From Demequinaceae bacterium UBA4004 (GTDB taxonomy: Bacteria; Actinomycetota; Actinomycetes; Actinomycetales; Demequinaceae): DNA of 11,974 nt. The position numbers were made by a program, and so were the translations under genes. This document shows positions 1 to 7,888 of the stretch, in pieces (position 1 is the first letter of the stretch; each line of letters begins with the position of its first letter). The stretch lies in NCBI GenBank assembly GCA_002384765.1, contig DGBM01000201.1:15026-26999 (forward strand), read 5' to 3'. The notes below the pieces were generated by a model. The model searched no databases. It saw only the letters and a program-made list of their open reading frames with translations, and was not told where the DNA came from.

Positions 1-855
1 ACGCTGCGCAGGCCGATCGTCAACACCCGCGATGAGCCGCATGCGGATCGCCGCAGGTGGCGTCGCCTGCACATCATCGTTGGCGACGCGAACTCCATGG
101 AGGTTCCCACCTTCCTGAAGGTTGGCACGACGTCGTTGGTCCTGTCGGCGGTCGAGGCGGGGGACGAGCGGCTCGACGTTCTCGAGCTTGCCGACCCCGT
201 GGCGGAGGTGAGCGCCGTGTCCCGCGATCTGGCGCTGCGCTACCGGATGCGCCTCGCGTCCGGTGAGTCCGCGACGGCCTTGGAGATTCAGCGGGCACTC
301 GTGACGATCGCTCGCGACTACGTCAGTGACGAGGCCGATGCGCGCGTCATCGATCGCTGGGAACGCGTCATCGACGCGCTCGGGCGGAACCCGTTCGAGG
401 CCGCGCGTGACGTTGAGTGGGTGGCCAAGCTGCAGCTGCTCGGGCGCATGCGCGAGCGCTATGCGGTGCTCGACGCCGACGGCACGATGATCCTCCCGGA
501 TTGGGACGACGATCGCCTGCAGGCGGCGGATCTGCAGTGGAGCGAACTCGGCACGGGTCTGGCCGCGCGGCTCAGTGCGGCGGGCGCCGTGGAGCGCATC
601 GTGTCCGATGCCGACATCGAACGTGCGATGACCACGCCGCCCTCGACGACCCGTGCGTGGCTGAGGGGTCGCATGGTGAGCCAGCGCGGCGATGTCGTGG
701 ACGCCGCCAGCTGGTCGACGATCGTGTTGGACAGAGACTCCGAACACGGCCACCTCGAGGTCCTCACGTTGCCCGACCCGCTCGTCACCAGTCACCACCT
801 CGTGGACACCTTGCTTGCCGAGGCGGGGCCCGCAGACACACCCACGCGCGACTAG
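1..855 (+). CDS. dop: Dop, Pup deamidase/depupylase, C-terminal part (5' end outside window)
   Basis: Open from base 1 to the TAG at 853-855, giving 284 C-terminal residues; roughly the first 40% of a ~500-residue Dop, including its catalytic aspartate, is missing. Dop deamidates the C-terminal Gln of Pup to Glu and also cleaves Pup from tagged proteins. The assignment rests on the glutamine-synthetase-like motif RPIVNTRDEPHAD at the start, then LHIIVGDAN and the FLKVGTTSLVL stretch, all shared by the paralogues Dop and PafA. The C-terminal region has the AWLRGRM and AASWSTIVLD segments that fit the small C-terminal domain of this family. Choosing Dop over PafA rests on its position just upstream of pup, the GDAN wording and the presence of a clear pafA downstream. 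No disruption is visible in the part present. A promoter for pup appears to overlap the stop codon. Confidence 0.93.
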   Translation, partial: TLRRPIVNTRDEPHADRRRWRRLHIIVGDANSMEVPTFLKVGTTSLVLSAVEAGDERLDVLELADPVAEVSAVSRDLALRYRMRLASGESATALEIQRALVTIARDYVSDEADARVIDRWERVIDALGRNPFEAARDVEWVAKLQLLGRMRERYAVLDADGTMILPDWDDDRLQAADLQWSELGTGLAARLSAAGAVERIVSDADIERAMTTPPSTTRAWLRGRMVSQRGDVVDAASWSTIVLDRDSEHGHLEVLTLPDPLVTSHHLVDTLLAEAGPADTPTRD

Positions 856-858
856 GCT
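853..858 (+). promoter_or_regulatory. Candidate -10 element for a leaderless pup transcript
   Basis: TAGGCT fits the actinobacterial -10 consensus TAnnnT and ends 6 bases before the A of the pup ATG at 865, so transcription would start at or next to the start codon. The first three bases are the dop stop codon. No good TTGACA-like -35 box is visible 16-18 bases upstream. The only purine-rich run before pup (AGAGG, 859-863) is 1 base from the ATG, too close for a normal Shine-Dalgarno site, which favours leaderless initiation. This is an inference from spacing. Confidence 0.42.
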
Positions 859-864
859 AGAGGC

Positions 865-1050
865 ATGCCTCAGACCACCTCATCGTCGTCTCCGTTTGAG
901 GACGACGCCCCGGAGCCGGACGCCCCCGCCGCTCCCGCCGCTCAGGCGAACACCGACGCGCTCGACTCGCTGCTGGACGAAATCGACGACACCATCCAGA
1001 CGAACGCTTCGCAATTCGTCCGATCCTTCGTGCAAAAGGGCGGGCAGTAG
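865..1050 (+). CDS. pup: Pup, prokaryotic ubiquitin-like protein, Gln-ending form
   Basis: A 61-residue, acidic, disordered-looking protein that PafA attaches to lysines of target proteins. The N-terminal 30 residues are rich in Pro, Ala, Ser and acidic residues. Residues 31-54 (DALDSLLDEIDD onwards) form the conserved helix-forming segment that binds the coiled coils of the Mpa/ARC ATPase and the groove of Dop and PafA. The C terminus is FVRSFVQKGGQ. The final Gln61 means that Dop must deamidate it to Glu before ligation. Lys58 is the only lysine. Length is close to the mycobacterial protein (64 residues). It starts 9 bases after the dop stop and ends 6 bases before pafA. The ATG at 865 gives the expected N terminus and no other start is plausible. 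The family call is certain; regulation is inferred from a possible leaderless promoter. Confidence 0.97.
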   Translation: MPQTTSSSSPFEDDAPEPDAPAAPAAQANTDALDSLLDEIDDTIQTNASQFVRSFVQKGGQ

Positions 1051-1056
1051 CAGCAC

Positions 1057-2463
1057 ATGATGTTCGGCGAGGTGCCGCCCGCCCAAGAGGTCGATCCGGC
1101 GCGCAGAATCATGGGTCTGGAGACCGAGTTCGGCCTGCACTTTGACGCCCCGAACGCGCGAGCAGTCACCCCCGAAGAGGTCGCGGGACACCTGTTCCAT
1201 TCGGTCGTCGAGTGGGGACGGTCGTCCAATGTGTTCCTCACCAACGGCTCGCGGCTCTACATCGACGTGGGCGCTCATCCCGAATACGCGACGGCCGAGT
1301 GCGACTCCCTCACGGACGTCGTCGCGTACGACAAGGCGGGGGAGCGCATCGTCCACGACCTGGTCGCGAAGGGCGAAGCGCGCCTCGCGGCGGCCGGCCT
1401 GGAAGGCTCGATCTATCTCTATAAGAACAACACCGACTCTGCCGGCAACAGTTACGGCTGCCACGAGAACTACCTGGTGCGGCGGCGAGCGGACTTCAAG
1501 GCCTTCGCGTCGGTGCTGCTGCCGTTCTTCGTGTCGCGTCAGATCGTGACGGGCTCGGGTTGCATCACCCGCACGCCGCAGGGCGCGCACTACAGTTTCT
1601 CGCCGCGCGCTGACCACATGTGGGAGGGCATGAGCTCCGCGACGACGCGGTCGCGTCCCATGATCAACACGCGCGACGAGCCCCACGCTCACGCAGATCT
1701 GTACCGGCGGATGCACGTGATCGTGGGCGATTCCACCATGACGGAACCGACCACGCGACTCAAGATGGGCTCGACCGACCTGCTCTTGCGCATCCTCGAG
1801 GCACGTCTCACGTTGCCCGATCTGGCGCTCGCGAACGAGATGCAGGCGATTCGAGCGATCGCTCACGACGTCACGGGCGCCGCAACGGTGGAACTCGCCG
1901 ACGGGCGGCACATGACGGGAGCCGATCTGCAGGAGGCGTGTCTGATCGCGGTACGGGACCGCCTGGACGATGTCATCGAACGCACCGACGAGACCGAGCA
2001 GGTGCTGGACCTGTGGGAGCGCGGCATCGCCGCGGTGCGCTCGGGTGACGCCTCGCAGGTGGAGACGGAGCTTGAGTGGGCCGTGAAGTTCCGGCTGCTG
2101 GAACGCTACCGCGACCGATTGGGGTGCGCGTTGGATGATCCGCGCCTGGCGCGGCTGGAGATGGCGTTCCACGACGTGTCGCCCACCCGGGGACTCTTCA
2201 ATCGCCTGCAGGCGGACGGACTGGTGTCACGGGTGGTCTCCGAGCAGGACATCGTGCGGGCGACCACCGAACCACCCGCGACCACGCGCGCCGCACTTCG
2301 CGGTCGGTTCGTGCGCGCGGCGCTCGCGTCGGGCAGGGACTACACCGTGGACTGGGTGCATCTCAAGTTGTCGGGGAACGAGCCGCGCACCGTGCTGTTG
2401 AAGGATCCGTTCAGGAACCTCGACGACCGTGTCGACGTTCTCCTGGAGGCGCTGGACGGGTGA
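1057..2463 (+). CDS. pafA: PafA, Pup-protein ligase
   Basis: This 468-residue enzyme phosphorylates the C-terminal Glu of Pup with ATP and transfers Pup to a substrate lysine. Near the N terminus is RRIMGLETEFG (Glu22, the nucleotide-site glutamate of the family), then WGRSSNVFLTNGSRLYIDVG with Asp70 at the position of the catalytic aspartate, HPEYATAECDS, YKNNTDSAGNSYGCHENYL, SSATTRSRPMINTRDEPHA and, near the end, DYTVDWVHLKL and KDPFR. All are PafA hallmarks. Length matches the family. The start is uncertain: ATG 1057 and ATG 1060 are adjacent and give about 13 more residues before MGLETEFG than the mycobacterial protein has. ATG 1111 would begin exactly at that motif but seems too short. 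No strong Shine-Dalgarno site precedes 1057, so translation is probably coupled to pup 6 bases upstream. The proteasome genes prcB and prcA often found between pup and pafA are absent. Confidence 0.96.
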   Translation: MMFGEVPPAQEVDPARRIMGLETEFGLHFDAPNARAVTPEEVAGHLFHSVVEWGRSSNVFLTNGSRLYIDVGAHPEYATAECDSLTDVVAYDKAGERIVHDLVAKGEARLAAAGLEGSIYLYKNNTDSAGNSYGCHENYLVRRRADFKAFASVLLPFFVSRQIVTGSGCITRTPQGAHYSFSPRADHMWEGMSSATTRSRPMINTRDEPHAHADLYRRMHVIVGDSTMTEPTTRLKMGSTDLLLRILEARLTLPDLALANEMQAIRAIAHDVTGAATVELADGRHMTGADLQEACLIAVRDRLDDVIERTDETEQVLDLWERGIAAVRSGDASQVETELEWAVKFRLLERYRDRLGCALDDPRLARLEMAFHDVSPTRGLFNRLQADGLVSRVVSEQDIVRATTEPPATTRAALRGRFVRAALASGRDYTVDWVHLKLSGNEPRTVLLKDPFRNLDDRVDVLLEALDG

Positions 2464-2473
2464 CTCCCGCCAG

Positions 2474-2479
2474 TATGCT
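2474..2479 (+). promoter_or_regulatory. Candidate -10 element before the FKBP lipoprotein
   Basis: TATGCT matches TAnnnT well and lies 11 bases after the pafA stop; a start site around 2486 would leave a short leader containing the Shine-Dalgarno site at 2494-2500. A weak CTGGAC (2452-2457) could be the -35 with a 16-base spacer. It would allow the lipoprotein and the his genes behind it to be transcribed apart from pafA. Prediction from sequence pattern only. Confidence 0.35.
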
Positions 2480-2493
2480 GGTGCATCTGTGTC

Positions 2494-2500
2494 GGGAGGA
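2494..2500 (+). promoter_or_regulatory. Ribosome binding site that sets the FKBP start
   Basis: GGGAGGA lies 3 bases before GTG 2504. It favours this GTG over the in-frame ATG at 2429, which would sit inside pafA, and over ATG 2515, which is too far away. The chosen start gives a proper lipoprotein signal peptide. Confidence 0.7.
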
Positions 2501-2503
2501 AGC

Positions 2504-3418
2504 GTGAGTCGTCTGATGGCCGTGGTGGCCGCCGCTATTCTCACGCTGACCGCATGTAGCGACGGCGGCGAGACGGGCGTGTCGCCGTCCGTTCACCGCG
2601 GCGATGTTTCGATGATCACCGTCGGTCCGTCAGACACGCTCGCGCCGTCTCTTGCCTGGCCCGGTGGAGTCGACTTTACGTTGAGTCAATCGAAGGTGAT
2701 GTGGCAAGGCGAGGGCGAGCAGTTGGTGGATGGGCAGCCGCTCTTGCTAGACATGTACATCCAGTCGCTCGCCACGGCACAGGTCTTCGAAAACACCTAC
2801 GACGGCCTGCCCAGGTCTTTTCTCCTCGCGCCCGAGCTGCTGGGCGAGAACCTCTACAAAGTGTTGCTCAAGGCTCGCGTCGGCACCCGCGTGTTGTCTG
2901 TCGCGCCGTCGTCGGGCGAGTTTGACGACGAACCGGCCATCGCGATCGTGATCGATGTTTTGCCGGACCACGCGGTTGGGGAACGACTCGAGATCGCCGA
3001 CACGCTTCCCCAGGTGAATACGACCGCGACAGGCGAGCCTGCGATCACCCTCAACTCCACGGGGGAGTACCCAGCAGACCTGACAATCGCAACCTTGGTG
3101 CAGGGTGACGGGCCCCAAGTCGTGCCCGGATCCTTCATCGTGGCGCAGATCAAGATCGTCTACGGCGCCGATGGCGAGAAGGATGGGGAATCCTGGAAGG
3201 CCGGAGACGTGCGGCAGTCGTCGTGGCTGCCGGAGCAGGCGCCGTTCGAAGGTCAGCTGGGCCTGGGGAAGCAGTTGCGCGCCCTCGACGAAGGTCTCAT
3301 CGACCAAACGGGGGGCTCACAGGTGATGTTGGTCGCGCCCGAGCAGTGGGCCTATCCGGGTGAAGGCACCCTGATCTTGGTGATCGACATTCTGGACGTG
3401 TGGAACGGGGAGACCTGA
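2504..3418 (+). CDS. Lipoprotein with two tandem degenerate FKBP-type peptidyl-prolyl isomerase domains
   Basis: 304 residues from GTG 2504. The short signal peptide ends in lipobox LTAC with Cys18, so the protein should be lipid-anchored outside the membrane. Residues about 60-155 and 190-300 look like two copies of the FKBP fold. [20 protein letters not shown] aligns with [20 protein letters not shown], and [10 protein letters not shown]...IVIDVL aligns with [23 protein letters not shown]. The C-terminal copy keeps the Y...W...G.G...L.EGL...G...VAPE..AYPG...L.L.IDIL pattern, but the conserved active-site Trp (usual GWDEGL) appears as Leu261 in ALDEGL, and the FDSS motif is not evident. The N-terminal copy is more degenerate. 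It could be a chaperone-like or weakly active prolyl isomerase for exported proteins. FKBP genes are common next to pafA in actinobacteria. The TGA overlaps the hisF ATG by one base. Isomerase activity is uncertain. Confidence 0.85.
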   Translation: MSRLMAVVAAAILTLTACSDGGETGVSPSVHRGDVSMITVGPSDTLAPSLAWPGGVDFTLSQSKVMWQGEGEQLVDGQPLLLDMYIQSLATAQVFENTYDGLPRSFLLAPELLGENLYKVLLKARVGTRVLSVAPSSGEFDDEPAIAIVIDVLPDHAVGERLEIADTLPQVNTTATGEPAITLNSTGEYPADLTIATLVQGDGPQVVPGSFIVAQIKIVYGADGEKDGESWKAGDVRQSSWLPEQAPFEGQLGLGKQLRALDEGLIDQTGGSQVMLVAPEQWAYPGEGTLILVIDILDVWNGET

Positions 3419-4188
3419 TGGGCGTCGCAGTGCGGGTGATTCCGTGCCTGGACGTGGATGCTGGGCGTGTGGTCAAGGGCGTGAACTTCGCCAATCTGCG
3501 TGACGCCGGGGACCCCGTGGAGCTGGCCGCTCAATACGGCCGCGAGGGCGCCGACGAGGTGACGTTCCTCGATGTGACGGCCTCGTCGGGCGGTCGCGAA
3601 ACGATGTTTGACGTGGTCAGGCGCACCGCTGAGCAGGTGTTTGTTCCGCTCACCGTTGGCGGCGGCGTCAGGACCACGGACGACGTGGACAGCCTGCTGC
3701 GCGCGGGCGCCGACAAGGTTGGCGTGAACACGGCTGCGATAGCGCGACCGGAACTGATCTCCGAGATTGCGCGCCGATTCGGCAACCAGGTGTTGGTCCT
3801 CTCGGTCGACGCGCGACGGTGCCAAGGAGACACCGTGACGCCCTCGGGTTACGAGGTCACGACGCACGGCGGGCGCCGGGGAACCGGCATCGACGCGATC
3901 GAATGGGCGCGCGAGGGCGCAGACAGGGGAGCGGGCGAGATTCTGCTCAATTCGATGGATGCCGATGGCACGACGGACGGTTTTGACATTTCGATGATCA
4001 AGCACGTGCGTGACGTCGTCTCCATTCCCCTCATTGCCTCCGGCGGCGCCGGCCGTCCCGAGGACTTTGTCGCGGCCGCCCAGGCGGGTGCCGACGCCGT
4101 GCTCGCGGCGAGCGTGTTCCACTTTGGGACGCTCTCGATTCGCCAGGTGAAGGAAGCGATGCGCTCCGCCGGCATCGCGGTCCGGTGA
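3418..4188 (+). CDS. hisF: HisF, imidazole glycerol phosphate synthase cyclase subunit
   Basis: 256 residues forming a (beta/alpha)8 barrel. With HisH it uses ammonia from glutamine to convert PRFAR to imidazole glycerol phosphate and AICAR, the fifth step of histidine synthesis. The start reads [18 protein letters not shown], with Asp12 at the position of one catalytic aspartate; VLSVDARR contains the other (Asp131). [31 protein letters not shown] and IASGGAG are the phosphate- and substrate-binding strand ends. Length is typical. I chose ATG 3418 because GGGGAG (3407-3412) lies 5 bases upstream and the N terminus then matches the family; GTG 3400 would add six unsupported residues. The ATG overlaps the FKBP stop by one base and the stop overlaps the next gene as GTGA, so translation is probably coupled on both sides. 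hisI is separated from it by two ABC transporter genes; hisH is not in the window. Confidence 0.98.
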   Translation: MGVAVRVIPCLDVDAGRVVKGVNFANLRDAGDPVELAAQYGREGADEVTFLDVTASSGGRETMFDVVRRTAEQVFVPLTVGGGVRTTDDVDSLLRAGADKVGVNTAAIARPELISEIARRFGNQVLVLSVDARRCQGDTVTPSGYEVTTHGGRRGTGIDAIEWAREGADRGAGEILLNSMDADGTTDGFDISMIKHVRDVVSIPLIASGGAGRPEDFVAAAQAGADAVLAASVFHFGTLSIRQVKEAMRSAGIAVR

Positions 4189-6047
4189 CGGCGGCGAGGC
4201 GGGCCGAATACGAACTGAGCGGGTCGTACAGCCGGAAGACCCTTCACGTTCTCGGTCACGCCCTGCGGACCTCCCCGCGGCGCTTTGGTGTGGCCATCGC
4301 CGCTGCCGGGGTGTTTGGCGTGCTCACGGTGGTGTTCGGATCCGTGCTCGGGCTCATCGTCGACCAAGTGGTGATCCCCGCGATCGACGGGAAACCCGTT
4401 CAGGGGTGGTGGGGTGAACGCACCCAGGACCCGGGTACGGCGGTACTGCTCGCGGGGGGCGTCTTTGTCGGCATCGGCCTGATCAACGCCGTGCTGATCA
4501 TGATTCGACGGGCGGTCCAAGGCGGCGCGGTCGCGCGAGTGGGGGCCCGTCACCGCACCGTGGTAGCCGACGCGATTGCGGCGTTGCCGCTCGGCTGGCA
4601 TCGCGCCAACCCCGCCGGTCGGATGCTGTCGGCCATGTCCTCGGACTCGGAGACCGCGACAAATCCGTTGCACCCGCTCGCGTTTACCGTCGGGTCGTTC
4701 ACGATGATGGTCGCGGCCGGTTACCGGCTGGTCATCATGGACGGGTGGATGGCGATCACCGCGATGATGGTGGTTCCCGCGATACTCGTCGTGAACTACC
4801 TCTACGAGAAGGTCATTAGCCCGCTGTGGGACGCGGGACAAAGCCTGCGCGCCGAAGTCTCGACCATCGCGCACGAGTCGTTTGAGGGCGGCACCGTGGT
4901 CAAGGCGCTGGGGGCAGAGGCACGCGAGTCCGAGCGCTTCGCCACCAAGGTGGACGGGCTGCGCGACGCCGACACCAGGGTGGGCGCGGTGTCGAGTTGG
5001 TTTGAGCCGCTCATGGACGCGATGGTGCCGCTCAGTTCCCTCGCGATCATGGTGGTCGGTGCCCACCGCGCGGCGGCGGGCGCCGTCAGCGTGGGGGACG
5101 TGGTCACCGCCGTCTATCTGTTGGCGCTCATGGCGGTGCCGATCCGCGGTGTCGGCTGGGTGCTGGGGCAGATGCCCTCCGCACTCGTGTCTTTCCAGCG
5201 CATCGCCCGCATCTCCGCGGCGGCCACGGAGGTCGACGAGCCCGGACACGTCTCCGTACCTCGTGAGGGTGCGGGACACGTCGCCTTCAGGTCGGCGCAC
5301 GTGGCGGCCGACGACGGCGATGGCGAACCGGTCATCATCGTGAGGGACGTCTCGCTTGAGTTGCACCCGGGCACCGTGACGGCGCTTGTGGGCGCCACGG
5401 GTGCAGGCAAGACCACGGTGGCGTTGGCGGCGGCCCGGCTATCGCGTGCCGTGGGCGGCGAGGTGTTGATCGACCACACGGACATCCAGGTGGTTCAGGC
5501 GCTCGGGACACACGTGTCCCTCGTCCCGCAGACGGCATTCGTGTTCGCGGGCACGGTGCGCGACAACATCACCTTGGGTGAGGACTTTTCGGACGACGCC
5601 GTGTGGACCGCCCTGCGCAGGGCCGCCATCGACGACCTCGTGCGGGGCCTGCACCATCGCGGGGATGCACTGGACGCCACGCTCGAAGAGCGCGGAATGA
5701 ACCTGTCCGGCGGTCAGCGTCAACGCATCGCGATCGCGAGGGCGCTTGTCCGCGAGCCTCGGGTGCTGGTACTCGACGACGCCACGTCGGCGGTCGATCC
5801 CGGCGTCGAACAGCAGATCCTTGCGGCGCTGCGCGCCGACGGGCACGGACCCACGGTGCTGTTGATTGCGTATCGTTTGGCGTCGATCGTGCTGGCGGAC
5901 CGGGTGATCCATGTGCATGACGGCACCGTGGTCGATGCTGGCACTCACCAGGAACTGATCGCGCGTGACGCAGGCTACCGGGAGCTGGTCACCGCCTACG
6001 AGGTCGATTCGCTACGCAGGCGCGACGAGGCAGGTGATGTCGAGTGA
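4185..6047 (+). CDS. ABC exporter half-transporter, subunit with degenerate catalytic residues
   Basis: 620 residues: a six-helix exporter domain (helices near 35-60, 85-107, 165-185, 188-207, 272-293, 305-325) followed by an ATPase domain from about residue 355. Seen motifs: Walker A GATGAGKT (403-410), Q-loop Gln449, signature LSGGQ (507-511), Walker B LVLD ending at Asp531. The residue after Walker B, normally the catalytic Glu, is Asp532 (LDDATSAVD). The H-loop His is Tyr563 (IAYRL, usually IAHRL). So its own ATP site should hydrolyse poorly, while its LSGGQ can complete the partner's site. This is the layout of heterodimeric exporters such as TM287/288 and BmrCD. The loop after helix 1 (residues 61-85) is long with a WW pair. 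It begins in a GTGA overlap with hisF and ends in a GTGA overlap with its partner. The substrate is unknown; a drug, lipid or peptide are all possible. Confidence 0.93.
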   Translation: MTAARRAEYELSGSYSRKTLHVLGHALRTSPRRFGVAIAAAGVFGVLTVVFGSVLGLIVDQVVIPAIDGKPVQGWWGERTQDPGTAVLLAGGVFVGIGLINAVLIMIRRAVQGGAVARVGARHRTVVADAIAALPLGWHRANPAGRMLSAMSSDSETATNPLHPLAFTVGSFTMMVAAGYRLVIMDGWMAITAMMVVPAILVVNYLYEKVISPLWDAGQSLRAEVSTIAHESFEGGTVVKALGAEARESERFATKVDGLRDADTRVGAVSSWFEPLMDAMVPLSSLAIMVVGAHRAAAGAVSVGDVVTAVYLLALMAVPIRGVGWVLGQMPSALVSFQRIARISAAATEVDEPGHVSVPREGAGHVAFRSAHVAADDGDGEPVIIVRDVSLELHPGTVTALVGATGAGKTTVALAAARLSRAVGGEVLIDHTDIQVVQALGTHVSLVPQTAFVFAGTVRDNITLGEDFSDDAVWTALRRAAIDDLVRGLHHRGDALDATLEERGMNLSGGQRQRIAIARALVREPRVLVLDDATSAVDPGVEQQILAALRADGHGPTVLLIAYRLASIVLADRVIHVHDGTVVDAGTHQELIARDAGYRELVTAYEVDSLRRRDEAGDVE

Positions 6048-7852
6048 CCGCCACCCCTGGTACACCCGTAGCTCAGGACGACGAGGCTCGTATGGGTCTG
6101 CGCCACACCTTCGCGCGTGGCTTCGCCATCTCGCCCGAGATCCGCAAGGGACTCGGGGTGACGGTGCTTCTCGCGCTCGTGGCGGCATCGGCGCGTGCGA
6201 CCGTCCCCTACCTCACGCAGCGCGTGACGGATGAGGGACTCCTGGCGGAGTCAGGCGTCAACGTCGACCTGGTGCACCGCCTCGTCGTCGGCGGCGCCAT
6301 CGTGGTCGTCATCTCGATGCTCGTCGAATGGCGAGTGCGCCGCCGCATGGTGATCGCCGCGGAAGCGGGGCTTGCCACCTTGCGCAAGCGCGCTTTCCAC
6401 AACGTGCACCGGCTGTCCGTGCTCACCCAGAACTCGGAGCAGCGGGGACGTTACGTGTCCCGAGTCACCGGCGACGTGGACACCATGCGCGACCTCATGC
6501 AGTGGACGGGCGCAGGCATGCTGGTCGCCGCTTTCGAATCCACCGTCGTGTTTGTGGTGATGGCCCTGTATTCGTGGCAACTCGCGCTCGTGGTGATCGC
6601 GTGCTACATCCCCTTGCTGGTGGTGACGCTGCGGATCCAGCCCATCATCCGGCGCGCATTCTCCGACATCAGGGCGCGCATGGCGGACCTGCTGGGCCGA
6701 ACCTCCGAGCAGCTCGTGGGTGTCGCGACGATTCGCTCGTACGGTGTCCAGGAGCGGATGAGGTCGCGACTGCGTGAAGAGATTGACGGCATTGCCCGCC
6801 GGGAGCGCCGTGCCGCCTGGCTGGCGTCCGCGAGCTTCTCCATGACCGCCTTTGGTCAGTCCCTCGCCACGGGCGCGGCCCTGGTGGTGGGCACGGCGCT
6901 GGGGGTCAGGGGCGACCTGTCGGTGGGCACCGTCGCGGCGTTTGCGCTCCTGGTCTACATGTTCTCGGGGCCACTGATGTGGATCATCGAGATGCTTGCC
7001 GAGATGCAGCGGGCCATGGTCGGGTGGCAACGCGTGATCGAGTTGGTCGACGCGCCGACCACGGTGGCCGAACCGGAGACCCCGACGCCGCTTCCCGACG
7101 GCAAGGTTGACCTCGCCGTGGAAGCGGTGCGGCTCACCTATGACGACGACGAGGAGGTGCTCAAGGGCATCTCCCTGACGGTGCCGGCGGGCAAACGACT
7201 CGCGGTCGTCGGTCAGACAGGGTCGGGCAAGACGTCGCTCGCACGTTTGCTGTCGCGGTTCTTCGACCCGACGTCCGGACACATCAGGCTGGGCGGCGTG
7301 GACCTTCGTGACGTGAGTTTCAAGGACCTGCGGTCGCGATTGGCCGTGGTGCCTCAAGAGGGCTTCCTGTTTGAGGGAACGGTGCTCGACAACCTGGTGT
7401 ACGCGCGTCCGGACGCCGACCAGGACGCCCTGCGCGGTGCCGCAACAGAGGCTTTCGCCGAGCTTGGGCTCACCGGATGGCTGGAGGCCACGGCTCACGG
7501 GCTTGACACCCCGGTCGGCGCGCGCGGCGAGCTGTTGAGCGCGGGGGAGCGGCAACTCGTGAGCATCGCGAGGGCCTACCTCCGCGATCCCGACGTTCTC
7601 ATCCTCGACGAGGCCACGTCGGCCGTGGACCCGGCCACCGAGGTGCGGATCTCGCGCGCGCTGGAACGCCTCATGAAGGGTCGCACCAGTGTGGTGATCG
7701 CGCACCGATTGTCGACGGCCGAGCGGGCAGACCTGGTCGCGGTCATGGACAACGGCGAACTCGTCGAATTCGGCCCACATCCCGCCTTGCTCGCGGCCGA
7801 CGGACCGTATGCGCGGCTTCACCGCGCGTGGGTGGCTCAGACGCGTGACTGA
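6044..7852 (+). CDS. ABC exporter half-transporter, catalytically intact partner
   Basis: 602 residues: exporter membrane domain (helices near 36-58, 80-97, 156-176, 179-197, then two more before about residue 305) and an ATPase domain. Walker A is GQTGSGKT (390-397), Q-loop Gln438, Walker B LILD with catalytic Glu523, H-loop His554 (IAHRLST). The signature is LSAGE (498-502) rather than LSGGQ. Thus its own nucleotide site is intact, and its weak signature would face the degenerate site of the preceding subunit. Coupling-helix style segments (SRVTGDVDTMRD, VGVATIRSYGVQ) are clear. GTG 6044 in the GTGA overlap is preferred as start; ATG 6091 would remove only a polar N-terminal tail. Expected to form a heterodimer in the cytoplasmic membrane with the 4185-6047 product. 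hisI starts 36 bases after the stop, so the pair probably shares the his transcript. Confidence 0.94.
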   Translation: MTATPGTPVAQDDEARMGLRHTFARGFAISPEIRKGLGVTVLLALVAASARATVPYLTQRVTDEGLLAESGVNVDLVHRLVVGGAIVVVISMLVEWRVRRRMVIAAEAGLATLRKRAFHNVHRLSVLTQNSEQRGRYVSRVTGDVDTMRDLMQWTGAGMLVAAFESTVVFVVMALYSWQLALVVIACYIPLLVVTLRIQPIIRRAFSDIRARMADLLGRTSEQLVGVATIRSYGVQERMRSRLREEIDGIARRERRAAWLASASFSMTAFGQSLATGAALVVGTALGVRGDLSVGTVAAFALLVYMFSGPLMWIIEMLAEMQRAMVGWQRVIELVDAPTTVAEPETPTPLPDGKVDLAVEAVRLTYDDDEEVLKGISLTVPAGKRLAVVGQTGSGKTSLARLLSRFFDPTSGHIRLGGVDLRDVSFKDLRSRLAVVPQEGFLFEGTVLDNLVYARPDADQDALRGAATEAFAELGLTGWLEATAHGLDTPVGARGELLSAGERQLVSIARAYLRDPDVLILDEATSAVDPATEVRISRALERLMKGRTSVVIAHRLSTAERADLVAVMDNGELVEFGPHPALLAADGPYARLHRAWVAQTRD

Positions 7853-7888
7853 CCGGTGCTGCAACCGTGGCGTGGAAGGATAGGCGCC

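Noticed and set aside
880..2172. 430-codon antisense open frame opposite pup and pafA
   Set aside because: Overlaps two certain genes and shows no recognisable motif.
2429..2503. Upstream ATG 2429 for the FKBP lipoprotein
   Set aside because: It would start inside pafA and bury the signal peptide; GTG 2504 has a Shine-Dalgarno site and gives a proper lipobox protein.
3849..5366. 505-codon antisense open frame opposite hisF and the first ABC gene
   Set aside because: Mirror of conserved coding sequence with low-complexity Arg/His composition; no domain seen.
4185..7852. ABC pair as a recently acquired foreign island
   Set aside because: Base composition and codon use look like the neighbours, no mobile element or repeat flanks it, and the overlaps with hisF are precise.
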